Assembly (NCBI GenBank): GCA_023435965.1
Contig: JAEZLC010000097.1
Span: 1-5,214, forward strand
Direction: 5' to 3'
Length of the DNA stretch: 5,214 nucleotides
Source of the DNA: Cyanobacteria bacterium OH_CDB_58
GTDB lineage: Bacteria > Cyanobacteriota > Vampirovibrionia > Gastranaerophilales > Gastranaerophilaceae
Below the pieces are notes generated by a model. That model was not told where the DNA came from. It was given only the letters and a program-made list of their open reading frames with translations, and searched no databases. The position numbers and the translations under genes were made by a program. Below, one piece after another: positions 1 to 5,214 of this stretch (its first letter is position 1; every line of letters starts with the position of its first letter).

Positions 1-310
1 CGCTTGCTAAAATCATAATTGTTATGGTTTTTTGGACGTCAAACATTCCAGAAGCCATAATTGACGCTATAACTATCGCACAAGGTCCGGTAGGGCCTGA
101 TATGATTGAAGCGTTAGGGCCAAAGATTCCTGCAAAAAAACAAAGAAATATAGCACCCCAAATTCCGGCAGAAGCTCCTAAACCGGTGGCAATACCAAAG
201 GCTAAAGCCTGAGGGAGTGCGACAATCGCTGAAATTATGCCTCCTAAAAAATCGCCTTTTAATGTTTTAAGTATACTTTTATAATCTTTTTGAAGTATAA
301 TCTGTAACAT
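1..310 (-). CDS. SulP-family anion transporter, N-terminal part (BicA-like), cut by window edge
   Basis: The first 103 codons of an inner-membrane SulP/SLC26-type transporter are present; the rest lies beyond the left edge. After a short basic N-terminus there is a GDFLGG turn (residues 19-24). A first hydrophobic segment follows at about 23-43 and carries the SulP signature ALPQALAFGIATG. A second segment lies at about 49-64. The SGPTGP loop (71-76), characteristic of SulP proteins, leads into a third segment. The ALPxALAFG and SGPTGP wording resembles the BicA bicarbonate branch as much as sulfate permeases, so the substrate (sulfate, bicarbonate or another anion) is open. The C-terminal STAS domain is not in view. 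ATG at 310 is the only upstream in-frame ATG, because a TAG occurs at 338-340. No clear Shine-Dalgarno precedes it. The gene is divergent from bioD. Family call is firm; substrate is not. Confidence 0.88.
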   Translation of the reverse strand, partial: MLQIILQKDYKSILKTLKGDFLGGIISAIVALPQALAFGIATGLGASAGIWGAIFLCFFAGIFGPNASIISGPTGPCAIVIASIMASGMFDVQKTITIMILAS

Positions 311-319
311 AGTTATAAT
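290..319 (+). promoter_or_regulatory. Probable sigma-70 promoter of bioD
   Basis: TTGAAG at 290-295 and a perfect TATAAT at 314-319 are separated by 18 bp. They would start transcription near 326, leaving a leader of about 17 nt before the bioD ATG at 343. The -35 and part of the spacer lie inside the first codons of the divergent transporter gene. Two further TATAAT hexamers occur just upstream (280-285, 296-301), so the exact start is uncertain in this AT-rich stretch. Confidence 0.5.
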
Positions 320-342
320 AATATCATAAATTGAAAGCTACT

Positions 343-1062
343 ATGAATATATTTGTTACAGCAACAGATACTGATGTCGGGAAAACAGTAGTTACAGCGG
401 GTTTGGCGGCAATAATGCAGTCACTTGGCTATAAAGCAGGTGTATTAAAGCCTTTGCAGACCGGAGCGATTTCTCAGGGAAGCTTTCTTATTTCGCCTGA
501 TTTGGCTTTTGTAAAAAAGATTGATCCTTATATCTCTACGCACGCATCTTATGTTTTGAAAACTCCCAGTGCTCCATATATTGCGGCAGAAATAGAAGGT
601 GTCACATATGATTTTGATGTTATCTTGAGAGATTATGTCAAGATGAATCAGAAATGCGACACGGTAATTGTAGAAGGTGCCGGAGGATTATTGGTTCCTG
701 TTTCTCCTGGAGTTATGATGAGTGATCTGGTCAAAAGACTTAATTTACCTATATTAATAGTTGCAAGGCCTAACCTGGGGACTATAAATCATACTCTTTT
801 AACTATTAATAGTGCAAAAGAACAGGGCCTCAAGATTGCTGGTGTTATTATTAACAGGTATCCTGAGGATACTGACGATATAGCAATCAAGACAGCTCCG
901 AGACTTATTGAAGAATATTCGGATGTGAAAATATTGGGTATAATTAAGGACTTGAAATCTGAGCAGATAACCCCTAGTCTTTTAATTGACGCGATGTTAA
1001 ATAGCGTTGATTTGGAAAAAATCTTTAATATAAAAATCCCCAAATTAGATTTAGGGATTTAA
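343..1062 (+). CDS. bioD: Dethiobiotin synthetase BioD
   Basis: Cytosolic ATP-dependent enzyme that closes the ureido ring of dethiobiotin from 7,8-diaminopelargonate, CO2 and ATP, the penultimate step of biotin synthesis. With the ATG at 343 the protein has 239 residues, close to the usual BioD length. A P-loop TDTDVGKT sits at residues 8-15. Lys36 in KPLQTG matches the catalytic lysine of the E. coli enzyme, Asp53 the acidic residue after it, and Glu111 in VEGAGG (110-115) the metal-binding glutamate. The LGTINHTLLT block (145-154) and GVIINR (167-172) fit the dimer and nucleotide-binding regions. The first P-loop residue is Ala7 where many BioD have Gly. A TTG at 331 would add four residues, but ATG 343 aligns best with the family. 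The upstream GAAAG is only a weak ribosome site. The gene stands alone here with no bioA, bioB or bioF beside it, and it converges on the PBP gene. Confidence 0.95.
   Translation: MNIFVTATDTDVGKTVVTAGLAAIMQSLGYKAGVLKPLQTGAISQGSFLISPDLAFVKKIDPYISTHASYVLKTPSAPYIAAEIEGVTYDFDVILRDYVKMNQKCDTVIVEGAGGLLVPVSPGVMMSDLVKRLNLPILIVARPNLGTINHTLLTINSAKEQGLKIAGVIINRYPEDTDDIAIKTAPRLIEEYSDVKILGIIKDLKSEQITPSLLIDAMLNSVDLEKIFNIKIPKLDLGI
1034..1060 (-). terminator. Rho-independent terminator of the PBP gene, embedded in the bioD 3' end
   Basis: Arms at 1034-1045 and 1049-1060 enclose a 3-nt loop. Read on the minus strand, the stem AAATCCCTAAAT / ATTTGGGGATTT gives 12 pairs with one U-G wobble. It is followed by T-rich sequence that continues the T run (complement of 1032-1036 is five T). 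Read on the plus strand the wobble becomes a C-A mismatch (1041/1053), so the hairpin is weaker for bioD, although TTTTAATATCTTTT follows. It lies about 24 bp past the PBP stop and covers the last bioD codons up to the first base of its TAA. It may serve both convergent genes. Confidence 0.72.
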
Positions 1063-1083
1063 TAGTTTTAATATCTTTTATTG

Positions 1084-3180
1084 TTAATAAAATCTGCCTT
1101 GAGGTTGGACCGGTGCTTGATACACATTGTTGGTTTGAGGTTTTGGTGCTTGAACCGGTATGTCGCTGAAGTTGTCTGAAAATGTGGGTTTATCAGTTTG
1201 TTTTTTAGTCGGTACTGGGGCAAAATTAGAATTTTCTTCTTCTAATAGTGGCTCTTGTGAGTCAGGCTGTGGAGTTTGTGGTTCTTCTGCCTCTGACTCC
1301 GTTATGTCTTTAGGGTTTAGATTTGCTGGTTTTAAGTCTATTTTGGGGTAATCAAAGTCAGAGTTTGGATATTTTTCTGTTGCGACCTTCATCATATCTT
1401 TCCAGATTAGTGCAGGAACTGTACCACCAGTTAGATTTGACATTTTTGAGTTATCGTCGTTTCCGACCCATACTCCTGTAACAATATCAGGCGTATAGCC
1501 GATGAACCAGGCATCTTTGTAGTCATCTGTCGTACCGGTTTTTGCGGCTGCCGGTTTTCCGATATCTGCTGCTCTACCTGTACCGCCTTTTATAACTTCT
1601 TGAAGCATTGCTGTAAGGTTAGCTGCCGTCGTAATATCCATAACTTTAGTTATTCTTGTTTTTGGTGCTTGATATACTATTTTGCCTCTTGAGGTTTCAA
1701 CTCTTTCTATGGCGTAAGGTTTTACCTTGAATCCGCCGTTTGCAAAAGCTCCATATGCGATAGTCATTTCATATAGTTTTACACCGTTAGAACCCAAAGC
1801 TATAGTGTAATCGTATTCTAGTGGGGTTGTTATCCCTAGGGCTCTTGCTACATTTATTACGGATCTTATTCCTACGTCTTTGATCAATTTAACCGCAACG
1901 ACATTGGAAGATACCATAACTGCTTTATAAAGAGGAAGTTTGCCTCTATATTTGTTCCCGTAGTTTTTAGGAGCCCAGTCAGAGAATTTTATCGGAGTGT
2001 CTTCAACTATATCTGTCGGCGTCATACCTTTGTCTATTGCTGCTGCATATACAAACGGCTTGAAGGATGATCCTGGGGGTCTTATGGCCTGAGTTACCCT
2101 GTCATATTGGCTTTTCCCGTAGTTTTTTCCGCCAATATAGGTGATGATTTCGCCTGAAATAGGTGAGAATGAGAATACTGCAGCTTGCTGCTGGTCTTTT
2201 GTTAATCCCCAGGCTGCCAAATCTTTTTGAATTGCCTTTTCTGCGGCTTCCTGTGCTTTATAATTTAGTGTTGTAACTATTTTATAGCCGCCTTGCGAGA
2301 TTTCTGTTTCATCAAAACCGAGTTCTTCTAATTCTCTCATTACGTAGTCAATGAAGTAAGGAGCACGGTTAAGAGTATATATGCTAGGGTTAGAGTTTAA
2401 TTTAACAGGTTCATCAAGAGCTGCTTTATATTCATCTTTGGTAATGTATCTCATTTTATACATTCTTGTCAGAACCTGAGCTCTTCTTTGAGTTGCAAGT
2501 TCAAGATCGTTGTATGGAGAATATATTGAAGGAGCTTGCGGTAATCCCGCTATTAGGGCACATTCTGCCAAAGTAAGATCTTTAAGAGGTTTGTTAAAGT
2601 ATATAGTAGAAGCCCCTGCAATTCCGTATGAACCGGAGCCTAGATATACATTGTTTAAATACATCTCAAGTATTTGGTCTTTTGAGATTGTTTTTTCTAT
2701 TCTCGCAGAGATAATCATCTCTTTTATTTTTCTGTCATATGTTTTTTCGTTTGAGAGGAATAAAATCCTTGCCAGCTGTTGAGTTATGGTACTAGCACCT
2801 TGAACTACTCTTCCTGCTTTTAAATTGACAAAAGTTGATCGGGCAAGACCGAACAAATCGTAGCCGTCGTGGTGATAAAAGTTTTTATCTTCGGTTGCGA
2901 TAATTGCATTTTTTAAGTTATCCGGAACATCTTTTATATCTACTTTTTCAAATCTGTATGCCGTGAATGTTTTTATTATTTCTTCATCTGAAGAATATAT
3001 CTTTGTCACGATATTCGGCTTGAAGGACTCCAGATTTTGTATCGGGGGCAGTGAGGCCAAATAAACTTTAAAAATTATAAATGAAGCCATCGCAAATGCG
3101 AGCACCATTATAAAGAAAAGTTTAAATGGATTATTTTTCTTGGGATTTTTGAATTTTTTTGGCATTTCTATCTCAGTCAT
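1084..3180 (-). CDS. Class A penicillin-binding protein (PBP1A family), glycosyltransferase/transpeptidase
   Basis: Bifunctional peptidoglycan synthase of 698 residues, anchored in the cytoplasmic membrane with its catalytic domains outside. It has a basic cytoplasmic N-terminus (to about 20) and one membrane segment (about 21-43). The GT51 glycosyltransferase domain follows (about 70-245), with catalytic Glu97 in ATEDKNFY, the block GASTITQQLAR (128-138) and second Glu154 in KIKE. A linker leads to the penicillin-binding transpeptidase domain (about 330-605), with Ser371 and Lys374 in GSSFKPF, SSN at 424-426 and KTG at 547-549. All catalytic motifs are intact. There is no room for an OB-type insertion or PASTA domains. 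The last 80 or so residues form a Pro/Glu/Gln-rich tail containing QAP repeats. ATG 3180 is taken as the start; Met6 (ATG at 3165), preceded by GAGATAGA, is possible and would change little. Transcribed divergently from the YkgJ-hydrolase-DacB cluster. Confidence 0.96.
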   Translation of the reverse strand: MTEIEMPKKFKNPKKNNPFKLFFIMVLAFAMASFIIFKVYLASLPPIQNLESFKPNIVTKIYSSDEEIIKTFTAYRFEKVDIKDVPDNLKNAIIATEDKNFYHHDGYDLFGLARSTFVNLKAGRVVQGASTITQQLARILFLSNEKTYDRKIKEMIISARIEKTISKDQILEMYLNNVYLGSGSYGIAGASTIYFNKPLKDLTLAECALIAGLPQAPSIYSPYNDLELATQRRAQVLTRMYKMRYITKDEYKAALDEPVKLNSNPSIYTLNRAPYFIDYVMRELEELGFDETEISQGGYKIVTTLNYKAQEAAEKAIQKDLAAWGLTKDQQQAAVFSFSPISGEIITYIGGKNYGKSQYDRVTQAIRPPGSSFKPFVYAAAIDKGMTPTDIVEDTPIKFSDWAPKNYGNKYRGKLPLYKAVMVSSNVVAVKLIKDVGIRSVINVARALGITTPLEYDYTIALGSNGVKLYEMTIAYGAFANGGFKVKPYAIERVETSRGKIVYQAPKTRITKVMDITTAANLTAMLQEVIKGGTGRAADIGKPAAAKTGTTDDYKDAWFIGYTPDIVTGVWVGNDDNSKMSNLTGGTVPALIWKDMMKVATEKYPNSDFDYPKIDLKPANLNPKDITESEAEEPQTPQPDSQEPLLEEENSNFAPVPTKKQTDKPTFSDNFSDIPVQAPKPQTNNVYQAPVQPQGRFY

Positions 3181-3196
3181 ATTATACTATTACTTG

Positions 3197-3226
3197 TTGT
3201 AACTCAAAAATATTCTAGCAGATAAT
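3197..3226 (+). promoter_or_regulatory. Possible promoter of the ykgJ-type gene and downstream cluster
   Basis: TTGTAA (3197-3202) and GATAAT (3221-3226) are 18 bp apart, with a predicted start near 3233, only about 7 nt before the ATG at 3240. The elements interleave with those of the opposing PBP promoter in the 59-bp gap. An alternative is TTGGCA (3159-3164) with TATACT (3184-3189), spaced 19 bp, which lies mostly in the PBP coding region and would give a longer leader. The sequence does not decide between them. Confidence 0.3.
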
Positions 3227-3239
3227 CCGATTATTTCAA
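3212..3239 (-). promoter_or_regulatory. Probable sigma-70 promoter of the PBP gene, extended -10 type
   Basis: On the minus strand TTGAAA (3239-3234) and TAGAAT (3217-3212) are spaced by 16 bp. A TG one base upstream of the -10 (TGCTAGAAT) makes it an extended -10. Transcription would begin near 3204, giving a leader of roughly 24 nt to the ATG at 3180. A TATAAT also lies immediately before the ATG, but it would give a leaderless mRNA and has a poorly spaced -35. Confidence 0.5.
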
Positions 3240-3629
3240 ATGATATTAGATATTATAAAAAGTTTGTACTATGAGCTGCTTTCATACTTTGTTCCAGAGA
3301 AGATGGAGTATGAAGTTACAGGAAGCTGCAAGCAGTGCGGCAAGTGTTGCAATTATATGTACAGTTTTGATACGTATAGCGAAAAAGAATTTGAAATTAT
3401 GCAGTTTATCTTTCCCGCATACAAGAGGTTTTACATAAAAGGAAAAGATGATAAAGGTAATTTTATATTTGCCTGCAAGTATGTGACACCAGAAGGCAAG
3501 TGCAGTGTATATGACAAAAGACTCGCTATGTGCAGACGCTACCCTGTTCCTAAATTACCTCACCCATACGAAATGCATGAAGGTTGCGGATTTAAAGTTT
3601 GTAAAAAAAGTTTTAAAGACTATTTATAA
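3240..3629 (+). CDS. YkgJ-family cysteine-cluster (zinc/iron-chelating) protein
   Basis: Small soluble protein of 129 residues with the YkgJ cysteine pattern. GSCKQCGKCC places Cys at 30, 33, 36 and 37. The second half CKYVTPEGKCSVYDKRLAMCRRYP supplies Cys79, 88 and 98 around the family's CSVY/R..CRxYP consensus, and Cys116 and Cys121 follow near the C-terminus. Nine cysteines in total suggest a bound metal (zinc or an iron-sulfur cluster), which is the family prediction; the biochemical role of the family is unknown. No signal peptide is visible. The start at 3240 has no ribosome site. An internal ATG at 3303 (Met22), preceded by the purine-rich AGAGAAG, is possible and keeps the whole cysteine region, but the helical N-terminal stretch before the first CxxC looks normal for relatives. 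It is the first gene of a plus-strand cluster, 26 bp upstream of the hydrolase gene. Confidence 0.85.
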   Translation: MILDIIKSLYYELLSYFVPEKMEYEVTGSCKQCGKCCNYMYSFDTYSEKEFEIMQFIFPAYKRFYIKGKDDKGNFIFACKYVTPEGKCSVYDKRLAMCRRYPVPKLPHPYEMHEGCGFKVCKKSFKDYL

Positions 3630-3655
3630 TCAGTAATTTGTAATAGAATTATTAT

Positions 3656-4471
3656 ATGAATAATCATATTAAAATTCTTGTTGTACAAAATAATGCAGAG
3701 ATTGCAAATCGCAAGGCAAACTTTGATAAAATTTTGAGTTTATTAACCCCTTATCTTGGCAAGAAAATAGATTTAATAGTTCTTCCAGAACTGTGGAGCA
3801 GCGGCTGGTATTGTGTTTCTTACCCGCAGGTCGCTGAATTAAATCAGGATGGCGAAGTTTTGAGCTTTCTTTCATCTTTGGCAAAAAACTTTAATGCAAA
3901 CGTCGTAGGCGGAAGTTACGTTAGAAAAGAACAAGACGGACCTCTTAAAAATACCTCTCCTGTTTTTGACAGAGATGGTAATTTAATTGCTCAGTATGAC
4001 AAAATGCATTTGTATTCTCACTTGGGAGCTGATGAGGGCAAATATGCACAAAGAGGCGAACATCCGGTCATTGCAACAACAGATGTCGCTAAATTAGGTT
4101 TGACAATCTGCTATGATATAAGATTTCCGGAATTATTCAGAAAGTATTCTTTAAATGGTGCACAGATTCTTGTCAACGTTGCTGCTTGGCCAAAGACTAG
4201 AAAAAATCACTGGGTTACTCTGCAAAAGGCAAGAACAATAGAGAATCAGTCATTTGTAATCGCTGCGTCTCAAACAGGGCATATAAAAAATGATGAATAT
4301 AATCTTGGATATTCTATGGTTATTAGTCCTTATGGAGAAGTTATTGCGTCTCTTGAAGAGGAAGAAGCAGTTTTGGAATGTGACATAAACCTTGAAGAAA
4401 TGGTAGAATTAAGAGAAAAAGTACCTACTTTGTTTGATATTCATTCTCAATATAAATTTATGGAGGAATAA
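3656..4471 (+). CDS. Carbon-nitrogen hydrolase (nitrilase superfamily, omega-amidase/MtnU/YafV-like)
   Basis: Cytosolic amidase-type enzyme of 271 residues, the normal single-domain length. The Glu-Lys-Cys triad is complete: Glu45 in LPELW, Lys116 in YDKMHLY and Cys152 in ICYDIRFPELFR. The block AAWPKTRKNHWVTLQKARTIEN after the cysteine and the GYSMVISPYGEV strand near the C-terminus are characteristic of the branch that includes mammalian NIT2 omega-amidase, E. coli YafV and Bacillus MtnU. Those hydrolyse alpha-keto acid omega-amides such as 2-oxoglutaramate or 2-oxo-4-methylthiobutanamide-type by-products, so an omega-amidase role is the best guess. Substrate cannot be read from sequence. 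There is no signal peptide and no ribosome site before ATG 3656. A TATAAT (3625-3630) overlaps the upstream stop but lacks a well-spaced -35, so co-transcription with the ykgJ-type gene is more likely. Its stop overlaps the dacB start. Confidence 0.9.
   Translation: MNNHIKILVVQNNAEIANRKANFDKILSLLTPYLGKKIDLIVLPELWSSGWYCVSYPQVAELNQDGEVLSFLSSLAKNFNANVVGGSYVRKEQDGPLKNTSPVFDRDGNLIAQYDKMHLYSHLGADEGKYAQRGEHPVIATTDVAKLGLTICYDIRFPELFRKYSLNGAQILVNVAAWPKTRKNHWVTLQKARTIENQSFVIAASQTGHIKNDEYNLGYSMVISPYGEVIASLEEEEAVLECDINLEEMVELREKVPTLFDIHSQYKFMEE
4462..4466 (+). promoter_or_regulatory. Strong Shine-Dalgarno for dacB inside the hydrolase 3' end
   Basis: GGAGG lies 4 nt before the ATG at 4471, within the last Met-Glu-Glu codons of the hydrolase gene. 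It is the only near-consensus ribosome site in front of any of the six genes. Together with the TAATG stop/start overlap it fixes the dacB start and suggests that terminating ribosomes reinitiate. Confidence 0.8.
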
Positions 4472-5214
4472 TGAAAAAAATATTTAAAATCATAATAACT
4501 TGTTTTGTGTTTTCTTTAATGATTGCACCATCATTTGCAAAAAAAATTGTGATAAAAGAATCCCCCTTTGCTTCTTTGATTAAATCAAGTGCCTTGGATA
4601 AAACTTCAACTATCGCTATGTCTATAAAAGACGCAAAATCCGGCAATATAGTATATGAATACAATCAAGACAAACTATTGCACCCGGCTTCGACGTTGAA
4701 GATGTTTTCTGTCCCGGCAGCACTTTCTGTGCTTGGGGAAGACTATTCTTTCAAAACCCAGCTTTATGTAGATAATTCCAATAATCTATATGTAAAATTA
4801 GGGGCAGATCCTCTGCTTACTTCTGCAAATTTGAAAAACCTTGCTAAGGATTTGAGAGCTCAAGGGATAAAAAATATAAATAATATTTATATAGATGACA
4901 GCATCATTGATAATGTAGAATGGGGCACAGGCTGGATGTGGGATGATGAAACCAACCCTCATATGGCAAAATTTAGTGCTTATAATCTCGATGAAAACCT
5001 TTTAAAAATTACGGTATCTAAAGATGAAGCCGGGGTGTCAAAGTTTCAGGTGGGGAATATGTACCCTGTGGCTGTGCTGAATAAAGTAGCAGGCTCAAAG
5101 GTTTCAAAAGTAGAAGTTAACAGATACAACTGGTATTCTCCAGACATTATTGAACTAAAAGGTTGTGTTGATACTCCGGTTATAGTCTCTGTACCTATCA
5201 ATAATATGAGAAGG
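4471..5214 (+). CDS. dacB: D-alanyl-D-alanine carboxypeptidase/endopeptidase, DacB/PBP4 type (S13), N-terminal part
   Basis: The first 248 codons of an exported low-molecular-weight penicillin-binding protein; the gene continues past the right edge. Residues 1-23 are a classic signal peptide with a KKIFK basic start, a hydrophobic core and a cleavage site after SFA (no lipobox cysteine). The mature part begins a peptidase S13 domain. PASTLKMF carries nucleophile Ser74 and Lys77 (SxxK). VKLGADPLL corresponds to the usual LxGGGDPxL strand, and DDSIIDNVEWGTGWMWDDE is the S13 block at the start of the large inserted domain. The SxN and KTG motifs would lie downstream and are not in view, so activity cannot be confirmed. 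Family members remove the terminal D-Ala of peptidoglycan stem peptides or cut cross-links in the periplasm or outside the membrane. Translation is probably coupled to the upstream hydrolase gene. Confidence 0.92.
   Translation, partial: MKKIFKIIITCFVFSLMIAPSFAKKIVIKESPFASLIKSSALDKTSTIAMSIKDAKSGNIVYEYNQDKLLHPASTLKMFSVPAALSVLGEDYSFKTQLYVDNSNNLYVKLGADPLLTSANLKNLAKDLRAQGIKNINNIYIDDSIIDNVEWGTGWMWDDETNPHMAKFSAYNLDENLLKITVSKDEAGVSKFQVGNMYPVAVLNKVAGSKVSKVEVNRYNWYSPDIIELKGCVDTPVIVSVPINNMRR

Noticed and set aside
24..212. Plus-strand open frame of 62 codons
   Set aside because: It is antisense to the SulP transporter, whose reading has clear family motifs. It has no ribosome site and no recognisable protein features.
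331..342. TTG start that would extend BioD by four residues
   Set aside because: ATG at 343 gives an N-terminus that places the P-loop where BioD proteins have it, and no ribosome site favours the TTG.
789..1043. Minus-strand open frame of 84 codons inside bioD
   Set aside because: Shadow of bioD, whose conserved residues occupy the other strand. The hydrophobic look comes from complementing AT-rich codons.
1160..1351. Plus-strand open frame opposite the PBP C-terminal tail
   Set aside because: The Ser/Gly-rich translation is the complement of Pro/Glu/Gln codons. No start signal or family match.
2510..2782. Plus-strand open frame of 90 codons inside the PBP GT51 domain
   Set aside because: It overlies conserved glycosyltransferase motifs on the minus strand, so it is a shadow.
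3630..3655. Possible terminator or separate promoter between the ykgJ-type and hydrolase genes
   Set aside because: No inverted repeat is visible. The TATAAT at 3625-3630 has only a TTGTAA 20 bp upstream, too far for a convincing promoter.
3669..3884. Minus-strand open frame opposite the hydrolase N-terminus
   Set aside because: The plus strand carries the hydrolase catalytic Glu region. No independent support for an antisense gene.
4458..4664. Minus-strand open frame opposite the dacB signal peptide
   Set aside because: The plus strand has a strong SD, a signal peptide and an S13 domain. The antisense frame has none of these.
1..5214. CRISPR array, mobile element, tRNA or defence system
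   Set aside because: No regularly spaced direct repeats, terminal inverted repeats, transposase or integrase motifs, or cloverleaf-like sequence were seen, and genes fill almost all of the window.

Overview
This is an AT-rich bacterial chromosomal window with six protein-coding genes, four complete and two cut by the window ends. The genes look like ordinary housekeeping and envelope functions. I see no rRNA, tRNA, CRISPR array, insertion sequence, phage gene or toxin-antitoxin pair. Only one of the six starts has a good Shine-Dalgarno sequence. The combination of low GC, weak SD use, a BicA/SulP-like transporter and this PBP set would suit an uncultured gut or environmental lineage such as the non-photosynthetic Cyanobacteria relatives (Vampirovibrionia/Melainabacteria). 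That placement is an impression from family resemblance, not something the sequence proves.

Left part (1-1062): the N-terminal third or less of a SulP-family anion transporter (minus strand, running off the left edge) is divergent from bioD (plus strand, dethiobiotin synthetase). The starts are 32 bp apart, and the best bioD promoter lies partly inside the transporter coding region. No other biotin gene is visible.

Middle (1034-3180): bioD converges on a complete class A penicillin-binding protein gene (minus strand). Their stops are 21 bp apart. A 12-bp hairpin that reads as a terminator for the PBP transcript is built into the last codons of bioD.

Right part (3240-5214): divergent from the PBP gene is a tight plus-strand cluster. 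It holds a YkgJ-type cysteine-cluster protein, a carbon-nitrogen hydrolase of the omega-amidase/MtnU/YafV type, and an exported DacB/PBP4-type D-Ala-D-Ala carboxypeptidase that runs off the right edge. The hydrolase stop and the dacB start overlap (TAATG), and the dacB SD lies in the last hydrolase codons, so the two are probably translationally coupled.

Functionally, the right two thirds hold a bifunctional peptidoglycan synthase and a peptidoglycan carboxypeptidase on opposite strands, flanking a metal-binding protein and a soluble amidase. Synthesis and trimming of the wall would therefore be encoded side by side. Whether the two middle proteins take part in wall metabolism is unknown. I found no convincing evidence of a new biological system. 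The observations below are mostly about gene arrangement and expression signals.
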